From NCBI RefSeq assembly GCF_041915215.1, contig NZ_JAYSBV010000001.1: a stretch of 64,000 nucleotides of DNA; one strand, 5' to 3'. This DNA is from Zoogloea sp021286885 (lineage in GTDB: Bacteria > Pseudomonadota > Gammaproteobacteria > Burkholderiales > Rhodocyclaceae). Below are positions 1-8,640 of the stretch, piece after piece. The notes under the pieces were generated by a model, which worked only from the letters and a program-made list of their open reading frames with translations, made no database searches and was not told the DNA's origin. The stretch's first letter is position 1; each line of letters opens with the position of its first letter. The position numbers and the translations under genes are program-made.

Positions 1-149
1 TCAATCGCCTTGCGGTACATGGCATCGGCTGCATCGTAGTCATGGCGCTCATTGGCCAGGAAAAGTGCGTAGTTGCCGGTATTTCTGGCATTACTCGGAT
101 CGAGTTCAATCGCCTTGCGGTACATGGCATCGGCTGCATCGTAGTCATG
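1..149 (-). repeat. Identical tandem TPR-coding repeats, 105-bp period
   Basis: Positions 1-44 and 106-149 are identical over 44 bp, one 35-residue TPR unit apart, inside the SIR2-TPR gene. Silent sites are also identical, which points to recent duplication or gene conversion of repeat units. The array continues beyond the window edge. Confidence 0.85.
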
Positions 150-1343
150 CTGCTCGGTCAGGAAAATTGCGTAACAGCCCGCTAAGTCAGCACTATTGGG
201 AAAGGCTGCCAGTCCTTCTTCATACAATTCCTTCTTTTTGTCGAGGTCGGATTCCCCCCGCGCAAGGAGTTCCCATGTCCACCATGAAGTTTTACCCTTG
301 GTTACATCAAGGACTGACTGCCATACCTTATTGCTTGCTGGGGTGTCTCGTTCTGTGTTGTTGGCCGTGGATGCGCCGAACTTCTCCATCTCCTCCCTAT
401 ATTTTTTAGCTCGATTACGGCCAATGTATTCAATTTCAGTGGCGATATTCTCAAGCTTAAATCCAGGCTCCAGTTTTTCGATAAGCTGGACCATGAACTC
501 GTCAAAGCCTGCGATAGCGACCAAAACGCCAGAGTGGCGTGCCACCACATCCTGAACTTTTTGGCTGGGACGATTGCCTTCGCGGTAACACCAGAGAATT
601 CCGCCAGGAATAAAACCCGGCTCAAGTTTTTCCAGAAACCCCATCAAGCTGCCATCATTCCCCCCGTAGCCAATCACCATTGGGGTGTAGTGCTTAAACA
701 AGGATTCCAGCGCATCCCGCCAGCCGTTGGGCAGGGTATTTACACCATTTTGATCATTGATGGGGTCAAGGTGGAGATCCCGGTGGATTTTGGCCACCAG
801 CGGGCGTGAGAGACGTGGCCGAACGAAACCAGCAAGGGCCTCATGACCAACAACCAGAGGGGACTGCAAGGCGTGAATGGCCAGCGCGTCCGCCACCAGA
901 TTATCAAAATTGGTGGTCACAACCACTTTATGCCGAGTCGTGGCCAGCAACCGGGCAAGAATTGCATAGCCAATACTGGGTTCAGCCTCTTCCATTGCAG
1001 CCTGCAGGGCCGCATAGCCAGACTGGGGGTCGCGCCCAAAGCGCAGGCTAAAAATTTTGGCGTACTGGGTTGCCGCATCGGCCAGTTGAAAATCAGGCGC
1101 ACCAAGCTTGCCGGCTGCCCATGTCTCAAGTGTAGTGTCCGGGTGCATGTTCTCCCGGTCGTAGATTTCTTTGAGCCAGCGCTGAGCCAGCTTGCCCCCT
1201 GCCGGAATCCCCGAAGTCACCGAAGCCCCTGCGCCCAGAATGAAGGCCAGCGAGCGATCTTGCATGTTTTTGTTGTTTTCTACGACCTCGTCGAGCAGGC
1301 CTGTAGTTGTCCATTCGTGGGGGGCGTTGGGTGGAGTGGGCAT
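1..1343 (-). CDS. SIR2-like domain protein with C-terminal TPR repeats (3' end beyond window)
   Basis: Reading the minus strand from the ATG at 1343 gives one uninterrupted frame of about 447 codons that runs off the left edge. The N-terminal half looks like a SIR2_2-type NAD-binding fold: glycine motif LGAGAS near residues 36-41, TTNFDNL near 143-149 and a late VIGYGGND segment near 223-230. The His-containing AKIHRDL stretch (184-190) sits where the family usually has a KxHG-like motif, so it may be divergent. The C-terminal part is TPR, with tyrosine-rich 35-residue units (HDYDAADAMYRKAIE) repeated at the left edge. SIR2 domains joined to repeat regions often act as NADases or sensors in phage defence; that role is inferred here. 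An in-frame TGA precedes the ATG by 12 codons; there is no clear Shine-Dalgarno, so a start at the internal ATG 1268 is possible. The TA pair at 1476-2320 is its neighbour. Confidence 0.75.
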   Translation of the reverse strand, partial: MPTPPNAPHEWTTTGLLDEVVENNKNMQDRSLAFILGAGASVTSGIPAGGKLAQRWLKEIYDRENMHPDTTLETWAAGKLGAPDFQLADAATQYAKIFSLRFGRDPQSGYAALQAAMEEAEPSIGYAILARLLATTRHKVVVTTNFDNLVADALAIHALQSPLVVGHEALAGFVRPRLSRPLVAKIHRDLHLDPINDQNGVNTLPNGWRDALESLFKHYTPMVIGYGGNDGSLMGFLEKLEPGFIPGGILWCYREGNRPSQKVQDVVARHSGVLVAIAGFDEFMVQLIEKLEPGFKLENIATEIEYIGRNRAKKYREEMEKFGASTANNTERDTPASNKVWQSVLDVTKGKTSWWTWELLARGESDLDKKKELYEEGLAAFPNSADLAGCYAIFLTEQHDYDAADAMYRKAIELDPSNARNTGNYALFLANERHDYDAADAMYRKAI

Positions 1344-1475
1344 GGTGTGGGCTGGGGCGGTGGGGTAAGTTCAGCGTATGGCCGAGGGCAAATCCAATTG
1401 GCTTATTTTATCAGCGCTTCATTCGTTGGCATCAAGTGTGATTGAGTGCTTGAAGCGGCAGATTTTCTCCGCGCT

Positions 1476-1994
1476 CTATCTTGGAGCCGAGTTAATCCCT
1501 TCCGCGCCAAACCGCAGCAGTCGCCCCCCCTCACCGCGTGCCTCAGCCAGTAACTGGCCCCAATCATCGGGAGGGTGGCCGCTTTCCAGCATTTTGCGGA
1601 ACACCCGATAAGCATCATCGCTGCTCTCGTAGGCGCGCTTGGTGTCGTCGTCATTGACCCAAGCGAACACGATCACCTTCGCTTGTGCGTGGTAGCGAAA
1701 GAATAAGCGGTACTGCTGAAAGAATTTGGCTCGAAACCAGTGCTTGTGATCATCGCCGAGCGTGTTGCCTTGTCGGTACTCGGTTCGCGACGGGTCTTGG
1801 GGGATCACATCGAATGCCAGTTTGGTGATCGCCGCCAGTCGCTTGGTGGCGTTTTTTTTGACGTAGCCGGTCGGGTCTTTTTGCTTGAATGCCTCAACCT
1901 CCTGGGCCAAGGCTTCGAGTTGGGCGAGAAACAGCGGGTGGGCAAAAACGGTCCATCCGTGGATCAGCAAGGGCGTGGGCTTGCTGATGCTCAT
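1476..1994 (-). CDS. yhaV: YhaV family type II toxin
   Basis: A 172-aa protein matching the YhaV family, ribosome-associated RNases of the RelE-like group. Recognisable segments are the N-terminal HGWTVFAHPLF, the TEYRQGNTLGDDHKHWFRAKF stretch near residues 71-91, and the RLFFRYH...VIVFAWVNDD core near 95-115, which carries the basic and aromatic residues of the fold. The length is close to E. coli YhaV (154 aa) with a slightly longer C-terminus. Its start codon overlaps the stop of the upstream prlF gene (ATGA, 1991-1994), so translation is probably coupled and the antitoxin is made first. It would cleave mRNA when PrlF is degraded. No damage is visible in the frame. Confidence 0.88.
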   Translation of the reverse strand: MSISKPTPLLIHGWTVFAHPLFLAQLEALAQEVEAFKQKDPTGYVKKNATKRLAAITKLAFDVIPQDPSRTEYRQGNTLGDDHKHWFRAKFFQQYRLFFRYHAQAKVIVFAWVNDDDTKRAYESSDDAYRVFRKMLESGHPPDDWGQLLAEARGEGGRLLRFGAEGINSAPR

Positions 1995-2320
1995 TCATCG
2001 TCTGCCGAGAGCGGGGCATCAAGATCGACTTCGACGCCTGCAGTGAGCGACTGGAGGCGCTGGACCAGGCTGGCGTCGATGGCCTGCAGGCGTTCCGGAT
2101 GGCTGGCCATGTCACGCGCCAGAAAAGCCAGAAACTGGCCAAGCACCGGATCGTCGGCCTCTGGGGCTTCGACCCGCGTCAGTACGACCTCCCCACCCGG
2201 GCGGATCGTGTAATGGATTTTGTCGCGCTTGCCAAGCCGAAGGGCGCGACGCACCGTATCCGGTACCGTGGTCTGGTAGCGATCAGTCAGTGTGGATTCG
2301 GCTTCGATGGTGGCAGGCAT
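1991..2320 (-). CDS. prlF: PrlF family antitoxin (AbrB-like)
   Basis: A 109-aa protein with a swapped-hairpin AbrB fold at the N-terminus (ESTLTDRYQTTVPDTVRRAL, residues 7-26), then an acidic, helical C-terminus that should wrap the YhaV toxin. E. coli PrlF (SohA) is 111 aa. A frame extends upstream to 2377, but the ATG at 2320 is preferred. It gives the family length, has GGAG seven bases upstream, and leaves room for the promoter at 2354-2382. As in other AbrB-type antitoxins, it should repress its own operon, with YhaV acting as co-repressor. An inverted repeat overlaps the predicted -35 box. Confidence 0.88.
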   Translation of the reverse strand: MPATIEAESTLTDRYQTTVPDTVRRALRLGKRDKIHYTIRPGGEVVLTRVEAPEADDPVLGQFLAFLARDMASHPERLQAIDASLVQRLQSLTAGVEVDLDAPLSADDE

Positions 2321-2353
2321 GGTGCGCTCCAGGTAAAAAGGGAAGTGCTGGAC

Positions 2354-2395
2354 AAGGTAATGCAGACACTTTGCCATGTCAATGCAAATGCATTG
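2354..2395 (-). promoter_or_regulatory. prlF-yhaV promoter with overlapping operator dyad
   Basis: On the minus strand a perfect TTGACA (2382-2377) is followed after 17 bp by TACCTT (2359-2354), which would place the transcript start about 25 bp before the prlF ATG. A perfect inverted repeat CAATGCA-AA-TGCATTG covers 2380-2395 and touches the -35 box. That arrangement fits autorepression by the PrlF-YhaV complex. The -10 match is weak (3 of 6). Confidence 0.5.
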
Positions 2396-2490
2396 CCTTT
2401 CATCTTCGTATCAGCCATGACCTAGACTAGTATGGCTGGCGCTTGATTAGGTCGTGCCCCCCTGCCCCCCATCTTCCACCCTCCCCCTTT

Positions 2491-2506
2491 GCCCACTATA
2501 GTGGGC
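2491..2506. promoter_or_regulatory. Perfect 16-bp palindrome upstream of ABC exporter
   Basis: GCCCACTATAGTGGGC is a perfect 16-bp palindrome centred 35 bp before the ATG at 2534 and lies on no other gene. Its size and position suggest a dimeric repressor's operator. It would fall inside the coding frame only if the unlikely TTG start at 2489 were used. The binding protein is unknown. Confidence 0.4.
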
Positions 2507-2533
2507 CTCCCACGTCTATCGGCCCCTTCCGAC

Positions 2534-4258
2534 ATGCTGCAACTCTTGCCTGATCTGCTTCGTCCCTATCGCCTGCGCATGCTGATTGCTGGGGTGGCCT
2601 TGTTGGTGGCGGCGGGCACCATGTTGAGTGTGGGCCAGGGCCTGCGGTTGGTGATTGACCAGGGGTTTGCGGCTCGGGATCCGGCCTGGCTGGATCGTAG
2701 TCTGGCGATTACTTTTGGGTTGGTGGCGCTGCTGGCCTCTTCTACCTATCTGCGGTTTTATCAGGTGTCGTGGCTGGGCGAACGGGTTACGGCGGATCTG
2801 CGCAAGCGGGTGTTTGACCACCTGCTCACCCTGCCCCCGGCTTGGTTTGAAGCGGGGCGCACCGGCGAGATCGTGGCCCGTTTGAGTGCCGATACCACCC
2901 AGATCGAAAACCTGATTGGCTCCGGCCTGTCGATTGCGCTGCGTAACAGCCTGCTCCTGGTGGGTGGGCTGGTGATGATGCTGGGCACCAGCCTCAAGCT
3001 GAGTCTGCTCACCCTGGCCGGGGTGCCGGTGGTGGTGGCGCCCATTTTGTTGTTCGGGCGCCGGGTGCGCCGTCTGGCCAAGGAAAGCCAGGCCCAGGTG
3101 GCGGCCCTGGGCAACCGGATCGATGAGAGCATCCACGAAATCCGCACCGTCCAGGCCTACGGCCATGAAGATGCCGACCGGGCCGACTTTGCGCGTCAGG
3201 TCGAAACCGGCTTTGGGGTGAGCCGGGAACGTATTGCCAACCGGGCCCGGCTGGTGGCAGCCGTGCTCCTGCTGGTGTTCGGCGCGATTGCGGTGATCCT
3301 GTGGCTCGGGGGGCATGATGTGCTGGCCGGGCGCCTGAGTGCGGGGGATCTTTCCGCCTTCGTGTTCTACGCCGCCATTGTGGCCGGCAGCCTGGGCACC
3401 CTGTCTGAAGTGTGGGGAGATTTTCAGCGGGCGAGTGGCGCAAGCGAACGCCTGCGGGAAATCCTGGCGACCCGGGCCGACATCGGCAGCCCCGCCCATC
3501 CCCAGCCCTTGCCCGAGCCCGCCCGGGGCGCATTGGCGTTTGCCGGGGTGCGCTTCAGCTACCCCAGCCGGCCCGATCAGCCGGCGCTGAATGATTTCAG
3601 CCTGCAGGTGGCGCCGGGTGAAACCCTGGCCCTGGTGGGCCCTTCGGGCTCGGGCAAGAGCACTTTGTTCCAGCTGCTGCTGCGCTTTTACGATCCGGCC
3701 CAGGGCGAAATCCGGATCGATGGGGTGCCTCTGCCCGCCTGCGATCCCCGGGCTTTGCGGGCGCGCATGGCGCTGGTGTCGCAGGATGCGGTGATCTTTG
3801 CCGGCTCGGTGCTGGAAAACGTGCGCTACGCCCGCCCCGAAGCCCCCGAGGCCGAGGTGGAAGCGGCCTGCCGGGCCGCCTTCGCCCATGAGTTCATCTG
3901 CGCGCTGCCGGAGGGCTACCACACCGAGCTGGGCGAACGGGGCGTGCGCCTTTCGGGAGGCCAGCGCCAGCGCATTGCGATTGCCCGGGCGCTGCTGGCC
4001 GACCGGCCCATTCTGCTGCTGGATGAGGCCACATCCGCCCTGGATGCCGAGAGCGAACGCATGGTGCAGGAGGCCCTGGACGGGCTCATGGCCCGGCGCA
4101 CCACCCTGGTCATCGCCCACCGCCTGGCCACCGTGCAAAAGGCTGATCGGATTCTGGTGATGGATGCGGGGCGGATTGTGGATCAGGGCAGCCACGCCGA
4201 GCTGATGGCCCGGGATGGGCTCTATGCGCGGCTTGCGAGCCTGCAGTTTTTGGCTTGA
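2534..4258 (+). CDS. ABC exporter, fused membrane and ATPase domains (MsbA-like)
   Basis: A 574-aa half-transporter with an N-terminal six-helix exporter membrane domain (roughly residues 10-300) and a C-terminal nucleotide-binding domain. Walker A GPSGSGKS lies near 369, signature LSGGQRQR near 472, Walker B ILLLDEATSALD near 493 and the switch histidine in IAHRLAT near 526, all intact. It belongs to the type IV exporter family (MsbA, LmrA and related proteins), which work as homo- or heterodimers moving lipids, peptides or drugs outward across the inner membrane. The substrate cannot be told from sequence. The frame opens at a TTG (2489), but the ATG at 2534 starts right before the first predicted helix and leaves the palindrome at 2491 non-coding. 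No obvious Shine-Dalgarno supports either start. It appears monocistronic. Confidence 0.85.
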   Translation: MLQLLPDLLRPYRLRMLIAGVALLVAAGTMLSVGQGLRLVIDQGFAARDPAWLDRSLAITFGLVALLASSTYLRFYQVSWLGERVTADLRKRVFDHLLTLPPAWFEAGRTGEIVARLSADTTQIENLIGSGLSIALRNSLLLVGGLVMMLGTSLKLSLLTLAGVPVVVAPILLFGRRVRRLAKESQAQVAALGNRIDESIHEIRTVQAYGHEDADRADFARQVETGFGVSRERIANRARLVAAVLLLVFGAIAVILWLGGHDVLAGRLSAGDLSAFVFYAAIVAGSLGTLSEVWGDFQRASGASERLREILATRADIGSPAHPQPLPEPARGALAFAGVRFSYPSRPDQPALNDFSLQVAPGETLALVGPSGSGKSTLFQLLLRFYDPAQGEIRIDGVPLPACDPRALRARMALVSQDAVIFAGSVLENVRYARPEAPEAEVEAACRAAFAHEFICALPEGYHTELGERGVRLSGGQRQRIAIARALLADRPILLLDEATSALDAESERMVQEALDGLMARRTTLVIAHRLATVQKADRILVMDAGRIVDQGSHAELMARDGLYARLASLQFLA

Positions 4259-4395
4259 TTTTGGCCTGATTTTGGCCTGAGTCCGGGCGCGATTCCGCGC
4301 CGAACATGGCCCCCAGGGCCGCCCGGCACGGGACGGGCCACCCCCTTCTAGGGTAAAGTCACGCCTTTGTGTTATCGGCTTTTTGAAAGGCACCC

Positions 4396-6060
4396 ATGGC
4401 CCAATACGTCATGTCCATGCTCCGCGTGAGCAAGGTCGTCCCGCCCAAGCGGCAGATCATCAAGGATATTTCCCTCTCCTTCTTCCCGGGCGCCAAGATC
4501 GGCCTGCTGGGCCTGAACGGCGCGGGCAAGTCCACCGTGCTCAAGATCATGGCCGGCGTGGAAAAGGAATACGACGGCGAAGTCCAGTGGCAGCCCAATA
4601 TGTCCATCGGCTACCTGCCCCAGGAGCCCCAGCTGGACGCTAACAAAACCGTGCGCGAAGAGGTGGAATCCGGCCTCGGCGAGGTGATGGAAGCCAAGCA
4701 GAAGCTCGAAGAGGTCTACGCCGCCTACGCCGAGCCGGATGCAGATTTCGACAAGCTGGCTGAGCTTCAAGCCAAGTACGAGAACATCATCGCCACCAGC
4801 GGCGCCGATGTGGAAACCCAGCTCGAAATCGCCGCCGACGCCCTGCGCCTGCCCCCCTGGGACGCCAAGATCGGCCCCCTCTCCGGGGGTGAGAAGCGCC
4901 GCGTGGCCCTGTGCAAGCTGCTCCTGTCCCGCCCCGACATGCTGCTGCTGGACGAGCCCACCAACCACTTGGATGCCGAGTCGGTGGAATGGCTTGAGCA
5001 GTTCCTGTGCCGCTTCCCGGGCACCGTGGTGGCCGTCACCCACGACCGCTACTTCCTCGACAACGCCGCCGAGTGGATTCTCGAACTCGACCGGGGCCAC
5101 GGCATTCCCTGGAAGGGCAATTACTCCAGCTGGCTGGAGCAAAAAGAGCAGCGCCTGGAGCAGGAAGCCAAGCAGGAAGGCGCCCGCATGAAGGCCATGA
5201 AGCAGGAACTGGAGTGGGTGCGCTCCAATCCCAAGGCGCGTCAGGCCAAGAGCAAGGCCCGTCTGGCCCGCTACGAAGAAATGTCCAGCGTTGAATACCA
5301 GAAGCGCAACGAAACCCAGGAAATCTTCATTCCGGTGGGCGAGCGCCTGGGCGACAAGGTCATCGAGTTCAAGGACGTGTCCAAGGGATTCGGCGACAAG
5401 CTGCTGATGGACAAGGTGAATTTCAGCATTCCGCCGGGCGCCATTGTCGGCATCATCGGCCCCAACGGTGCCGGTAAATCCACCCTGTTCAAGATGCTTA
5501 CTGGCCGCGACACCCCGGATTCGGGCGAAGTGGTGGTCGGCCCCACCGTTCAGGTCGCCTATGTGGATCAGTCCCGCGACTGCCTGGACGGCTCCAAGAC
5601 CGTGTTCGACGAGCTGGCCGGCGGCGCTGACATCCTCACCATTGGCCGCTTCGAAATGCCCAGCCGGGCCTACATTGGCCGCTTCAACTTCAAGGGCGCC
5701 GATCAGCAAAAGCTGGTGGGCAACCTCTCCGGGGGCGAACGGGGCCGTCTGCACCTGGCCAAGACCCTGATGGCCGGTGGCAACGTGCTGCTGCTTGACG
5801 AACCCTCCAACGACTTGGACGTGGAAACCCTCCGCGCCCTGGAAGACGCCCTGCTTGAGTTTGCCGGCTGCGCCCTGGTGATCAGCCACGACCGCTGGTT
5901 CCTGGACCGGATCTGCACCCACATCCTGGCCGCTGAAAATAATAGCCAGTGGAGCTTTTATGCTGGCAACTACCAGGAGTACGAAGAGGACAAGCGCAAA
6001 CGCCTGGGCGAAGAAGCCGCCAAGCCCAAGCGCATCCGCTACAAGCCGATCGCACGCTGA
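4396..6060 (+). CDS. ettA: Energy-dependent translational throttle protein EttA
   Basis: A 554-aa ABC-F ATPase with two nucleotide-binding domains in one chain and no membrane segment. The first has Walker A GLNGAGKS (39-46), signature LSGGEKRR (about 162) and Walker B LLLDEPTNHLD (about 182). The second has GPNGAGKS (about 355), LSGGERGR (about 445) and LLLDEPSNDLD (about 465). The linker between them is highly charged and helical (the P-site tRNA interaction motif), and an arm insertion is present in the first domain. EttA binds the ribosomal E site and gates the first elongation step according to ATP/ADP level. Length and motifs match the E. coli protein (555 aa). GAAAGG lies 6 bases before the ATG, and a rho-independent terminator follows at 6101. 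Confidence 0.95.
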   Translation: MAQYVMSMLRVSKVVPPKRQIIKDISLSFFPGAKIGLLGLNGAGKSTVLKIMAGVEKEYDGEVQWQPNMSIGYLPQEPQLDANKTVREEVESGLGEVMEAKQKLEEVYAAYAEPDADFDKLAELQAKYENIIATSGADVETQLEIAADALRLPPWDAKIGPLSGGEKRRVALCKLLLSRPDMLLLDEPTNHLDAESVEWLEQFLCRFPGTVVAVTHDRYFLDNAAEWILELDRGHGIPWKGNYSSWLEQKEQRLEQEAKQEGARMKAMKQELEWVRSNPKARQAKSKARLARYEEMSSVEYQKRNETQEIFIPVGERLGDKVIEFKDVSKGFGDKLLMDKVNFSIPPGAIVGIIGPNGAGKSTLFKMLTGRDTPDSGEVVVGPTVQVAYVDQSRDCLDGSKTVFDELAGGADILTIGRFEMPSRAYIGRFNFKGADQQKLVGNLSGGERGRLHLAKTLMAGGNVLLLDEPSNDLDVETLRALEDALLEFAGCALVISHDRWFLDRICTHILAAENNSQWSFYAGNYQEYEEDKRKRLGEEAAKPKRIRYKPIAR

Positions 6061-6100
6061 GGCACGCGCCCTCTGGGGCGCAGGCACAGCGCACACAAAA

Positions 6101-6135
6101 CGGAGCCCTCACGCGGGGCTCCGCTTTTTATTTTT
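6101..6135 (+). terminator. Rho-independent terminator after ettA
   Basis: Perfect 8-bp stem CGGAGCCC (6101-6108) with GGGCTCCG (6116-6123), a 7-base loop, then a C and a T-rich tail (CTTTTTATTTTT). It sits 40 bp after the ettA stop. Confidence 0.9.
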
Positions 6136-6173
6136 ACCGGCACTTCCTAGCTTTCTACCTTCTTACTTCTGAT

Positions 6174-6413
6174 CTACTTCCCCAAGGTCTCCACCCGAAA
6201 CTGCATGTCTGCCATGGCCTTTTCCAGGGCTTGGGCGGCGCCGGTGTGGTCGGGGCGGGCGTCGGGGTAGTCGGTCCAGTCGCCGTAACGCAGTTGCCAG
6301 CCTGTCAGGCTGGCGTCGTCGAAGCGTTCGATGAAGATGGGCACCCGGAATACCTCGCCTCGGGCGGTGGTGAGGTCGCGGTATTCGATATCGTCGGGGG
6401 AGTTCAGGAACAT
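6174..6413 (-). CDS. Small hypothetical protein
   Basis: A 79-aa acidic protein beginning MFLNSPDDIEYRDLTTARGE. It has no signal peptide or membrane segment and ends in a charged helix (AAQALEKAMADMQFRVETLGK). I do not recognise a domain. The balanced composition, natural start and position in the gap between ettA and the TRAP cluster make it a likely real gene on the minus strand. A larger plus-strand frame over the same bases has an implausible composition. No Shine-Dalgarno is evident before the ATG. Confidence 0.55.
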   Translation of the reverse strand: MFLNSPDDIEYRDLTTARGEVFRVPIFIERFDDASLTGWQLRYGDWTDYPDARPDHTGAAQALEKAMADMQFRVETLGK

Positions 6414-6611
6414 GGCGTGGCCCAGGAGTGCGAATCAATGATTGAGGCGGCAGTCTAGCGAGCGTTCGGTCTGTTTGGAAACGGGTCTGCACTCAAGGAA
6501 AAAAGTCCAGTCCAGCCGGTTTCACCCGGTTTTCATGGCTTGGTCATGGGGGCGCAACCTTGGGCGGGCATGCTTGGGGCTTCATGTCCTGCGTGTTTGT
6601 GTGTTCTGCCC

Positions 6612-7508
6612 ATGTCTGCTTCCCTGCGTCGCCTGCCTTATTTGCTCTCTGCGGCGGGCCTGGCCCTGTTGCTCTCCGGTTGTGCCCCGTCCCATCTGAT
6701 TACCCGCCCCCTGGCGGATGCCCTGGCCAGCCAGGGCAGCGGCGCGGAGGATGATCTGGAACTGGCCCGGGAGGCGAGTTCGTTTTATCTGAAGCTGTCC
6801 GAATCGGTGCTCAAGGACGAGCCCACCCACCGAGGCCTGGCGGTGGCGGTGGCGTCGGGTTTCACCCAGTATGCCTACGCCTTCGTGGCCGATGAGGCCG
6901 ACCGGCTGGAGGCCCGCGATACCCGGGGCGCCGCCCAACTGCGGGAGCGGGCCGCCCGTCTCTACCAGCGGGGCCGGGATCATGCGCTCAAGGCCCTCAG
7001 CTTGCGTTACCCGGATCTGATGGCTCAGCTGGCCCTGCCCGAACCCTCTTTGCGCATCGAGAAGGCCGATGTGCCCCTCGCCTATTGGGGCGCGGCAGCC
7101 TGGGGCGGGCTGGTGTCCCTGTCCAAAGACAAGCCCGAGGTGGTGGCCGATCTGCCCCTGGCGGTAAATCTGGCCCGCCTCGCCTGGCAGCAGGACCCCG
7201 GCTTTGGCGATGGCAACCTGGCCAGCCTGATGGGCAGCTTTGAAGCCGCCCGGCCAGGCGGCAGCCGCAGCCAGGCCACCGCCTATTTTGATGAAGCCTT
7301 GCGCCTGGCCGACGGGCACAGCGCCGGGGCCTTTGTCGCCAAGGCCGAAGGCGTGGCCCTGCCGGCAGGTGACCGGGCCCAGTTTGAATCCCTGCTCAAG
7401 GCCGCCCTGGCCGTGCAGGAATCCGCCGGCAGCCCCCTGACCCTCTCCAATCAGCTCATGCGGCGCCGGGCGCGCTGGCTGCTCGATAGCGCCGAGGATC
7501 TGTTCTGA
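6612..7508 (+). CDS. TRAP transporter-associated TatT-type lipoprotein
   Basis: A 298-aa exported lipoprotein: hydrophobic signal ending in lipobox LLSGC, with the acylated Cys at residue 24. The rest is alpha-helical and resembles TatT, the TPR-like periplasmic component of some TRAP transporters (for example Treponema Tp0956), thought to work next to the substrate-binding protein. The frame opens at 6540, but the extra 24 residues are Cys/Pro-rich and would bury the signal peptide, so the ATG at 6612 is chosen. It heads a three-gene cluster with the DctP-type binding protein at 7611 and the fused permease at 8641, which supports the TatT assignment. Confidence 0.82.
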   Translation: MSASLRRLPYLLSAAGLALLLSGCAPSHLITRPLADALASQGSGAEDDLELAREASSFYLKLSESVLKDEPTHRGLAVAVASGFTQYAYAFVADEADRLEARDTRGAAQLRERAARLYQRGRDHALKALSLRYPDLMAQLALPEPSLRIEKADVPLAYWGAAAWGGLVSLSKDKPEVVADLPLAVNLARLAWQQDPGFGDGNLASLMGSFEAARPGGSRSQATAYFDEALRLADGHSAGAFVAKAEGVALPAGDRAQFESLLKAALAVQESAGSPLTLSNQLMRRRARWLLDSAEDLF

Positions 7509-7610
7509 CCTGATCCGCCCAGCGCCGGTGCCTGCATCCGCTGGCTTTTTACCTTTTCCAAAAACCCAAAACCTCTCCCTCTTTCTCCCCCTCTTTCCGA
7601 AAGGCATTCC

Positions 7611-8627
7611 ATGTCCCTTTTATGCCGTCTGGCCCTGGTGGCTGCGGGTCTGGTGCTGAGCGTCCAGGCCCTGGCCGCGCCCAATGCCAATTCTTTGCGG
7701 ATTGGCACCCTGGCGCCCAAAAACTCCCTCTACCACCGCCAGCTGATGGAGATGGGCGAAGCCTGGCGCACGGCCCAGGGAGAGGGCGCCAAATATGTGA
7801 TCTACCCGGACGGCAGCCAGGGGGGCGAAACCGACATGGCGCGCCGGATGCGCATCGGCCAGCTCCAGGGGGCGCTGCTCTCGGTGGTGGGCCTGCGTGA
7901 GATCGAGCCTTCGATTGCCGCGCTGCAATCCATGCCCCTGCTGTTCCGCAGCTGGGACGAGGTGGATTACGTGCGCGAGAAGATGCGCCCCGCCATGGAA
8001 AAGAAGTTTCTCGACAAGGGCTTTGTGGTGCTGGCCTGGGGGGATGCGGGCTGGGTGCGCTTCTTCTCCAAGGAGCCCGCCAGCCGCCCGGATGACTACA
8101 AGAAAATGAAGTTCTTCGCCTGGGCCGGCGAGTCCGATCAGCAGGAGCTGATGCGCAGCCTGGGCTACACCCCGGTGCCCCTGGAAACCGGCGACATCCT
8201 GCCCGCGATCCAGACCGGGATGATCAACGCGGTGCCTTCCACCCCCTACTTTGCGCTGGCCACCCAGATCTACAACACCGCGCCCCACATGCTGGACATC
8301 AATTGGGCGCCCATCGTCGGCGCCCTGGTGGTCACCAAAAAAAGCTGGGATGAGATGAGCCCCACCGCCCAGGAGGCCCTGCGCGCAGCCGGCACCAAGG
8401 CCGGCCTCAATATGCGCACCCAGGCCCGCAAGGAGGTGGACGAAGCCGTGGAGGCCATGAAAAAGCGCGGCCTGATCGTGCACACCCCCACGCCGGAGCA
8501 GCTGAAGGAATGGAACACCCTGGCGGATAACCTCTACCCGCGCATCCGGGGCAAGCTGGTACCCGCCGACACCTTTGACGAGGTGATGGCCCTGCTCAAG
8601 GCCTACCGGGCCGGCAAACGGAACTGA
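7611..8627 (+). CDS. TRAP transporter substrate-binding protein (DctP family)
   Basis: A 338-aa periplasmic binding protein with a Sec signal (cleavage expected after QALAA, about residue 23). The mature part has the DctP fold landmarks: an early LRIGTLAPKNSLYHRQL strand, the GWVRFFSKEPASRPDDYKKMKF segment that normally supplies the ligand-binding arginine, and the PLETGDILPAIQTGMINAVPSTP hinge region typical of TRAP receptors. It would capture a carboxylate-type ligand and deliver it to the fused DctQM permease. GAAAGG lies 6 bases before the ATG. The ligand is unknown. The association with TatT places it in the TatT-dependent TRAP subgroup. Confidence 0.9.
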   Translation: MSLLCRLALVAAGLVLSVQALAAPNANSLRIGTLAPKNSLYHRQLMEMGEAWRTAQGEGAKYVIYPDGSQGGETDMARRMRIGQLQGALLSVVGLREIEPSIAALQSMPLLFRSWDEVDYVREKMRPAMEKKFLDKGFVVLAWGDAGWVRFFSKEPASRPDDYKKMKFFAWAGESDQQELMRSLGYTPVPLETGDILPAIQTGMINAVPSTPYFALATQIYNTAPHMLDINWAPIVGALVVTKKSWDEMSPTAQEALRAAGTKAGLNMRTQARKEVDEAVEAMKKRGLIVHTPTPEQLKEWNTLADNLYPRIRGKLVPADTFDEVMALLKAYRAGKRN

Positions 8628-8640
8628 GGATCACGCCTTG

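Noticed and set aside
2489..2533. TTG start for the ABC exporter
   Set aside because: It would put a perfect 16-bp palindrome inside the coding sequence, has no ribosome site and adds residues before the first helix.
2516..4393. 625-codon open frame on the minus strand opposite the ABC exporter
   Set aside because: Pro/His/Gln/Gly-rich shadow of the GC-rich exporter gene, without domain or start signal; several similar long antisense frames (ettA, prc, TRAP permease, czcB) were rejected for the same reason.
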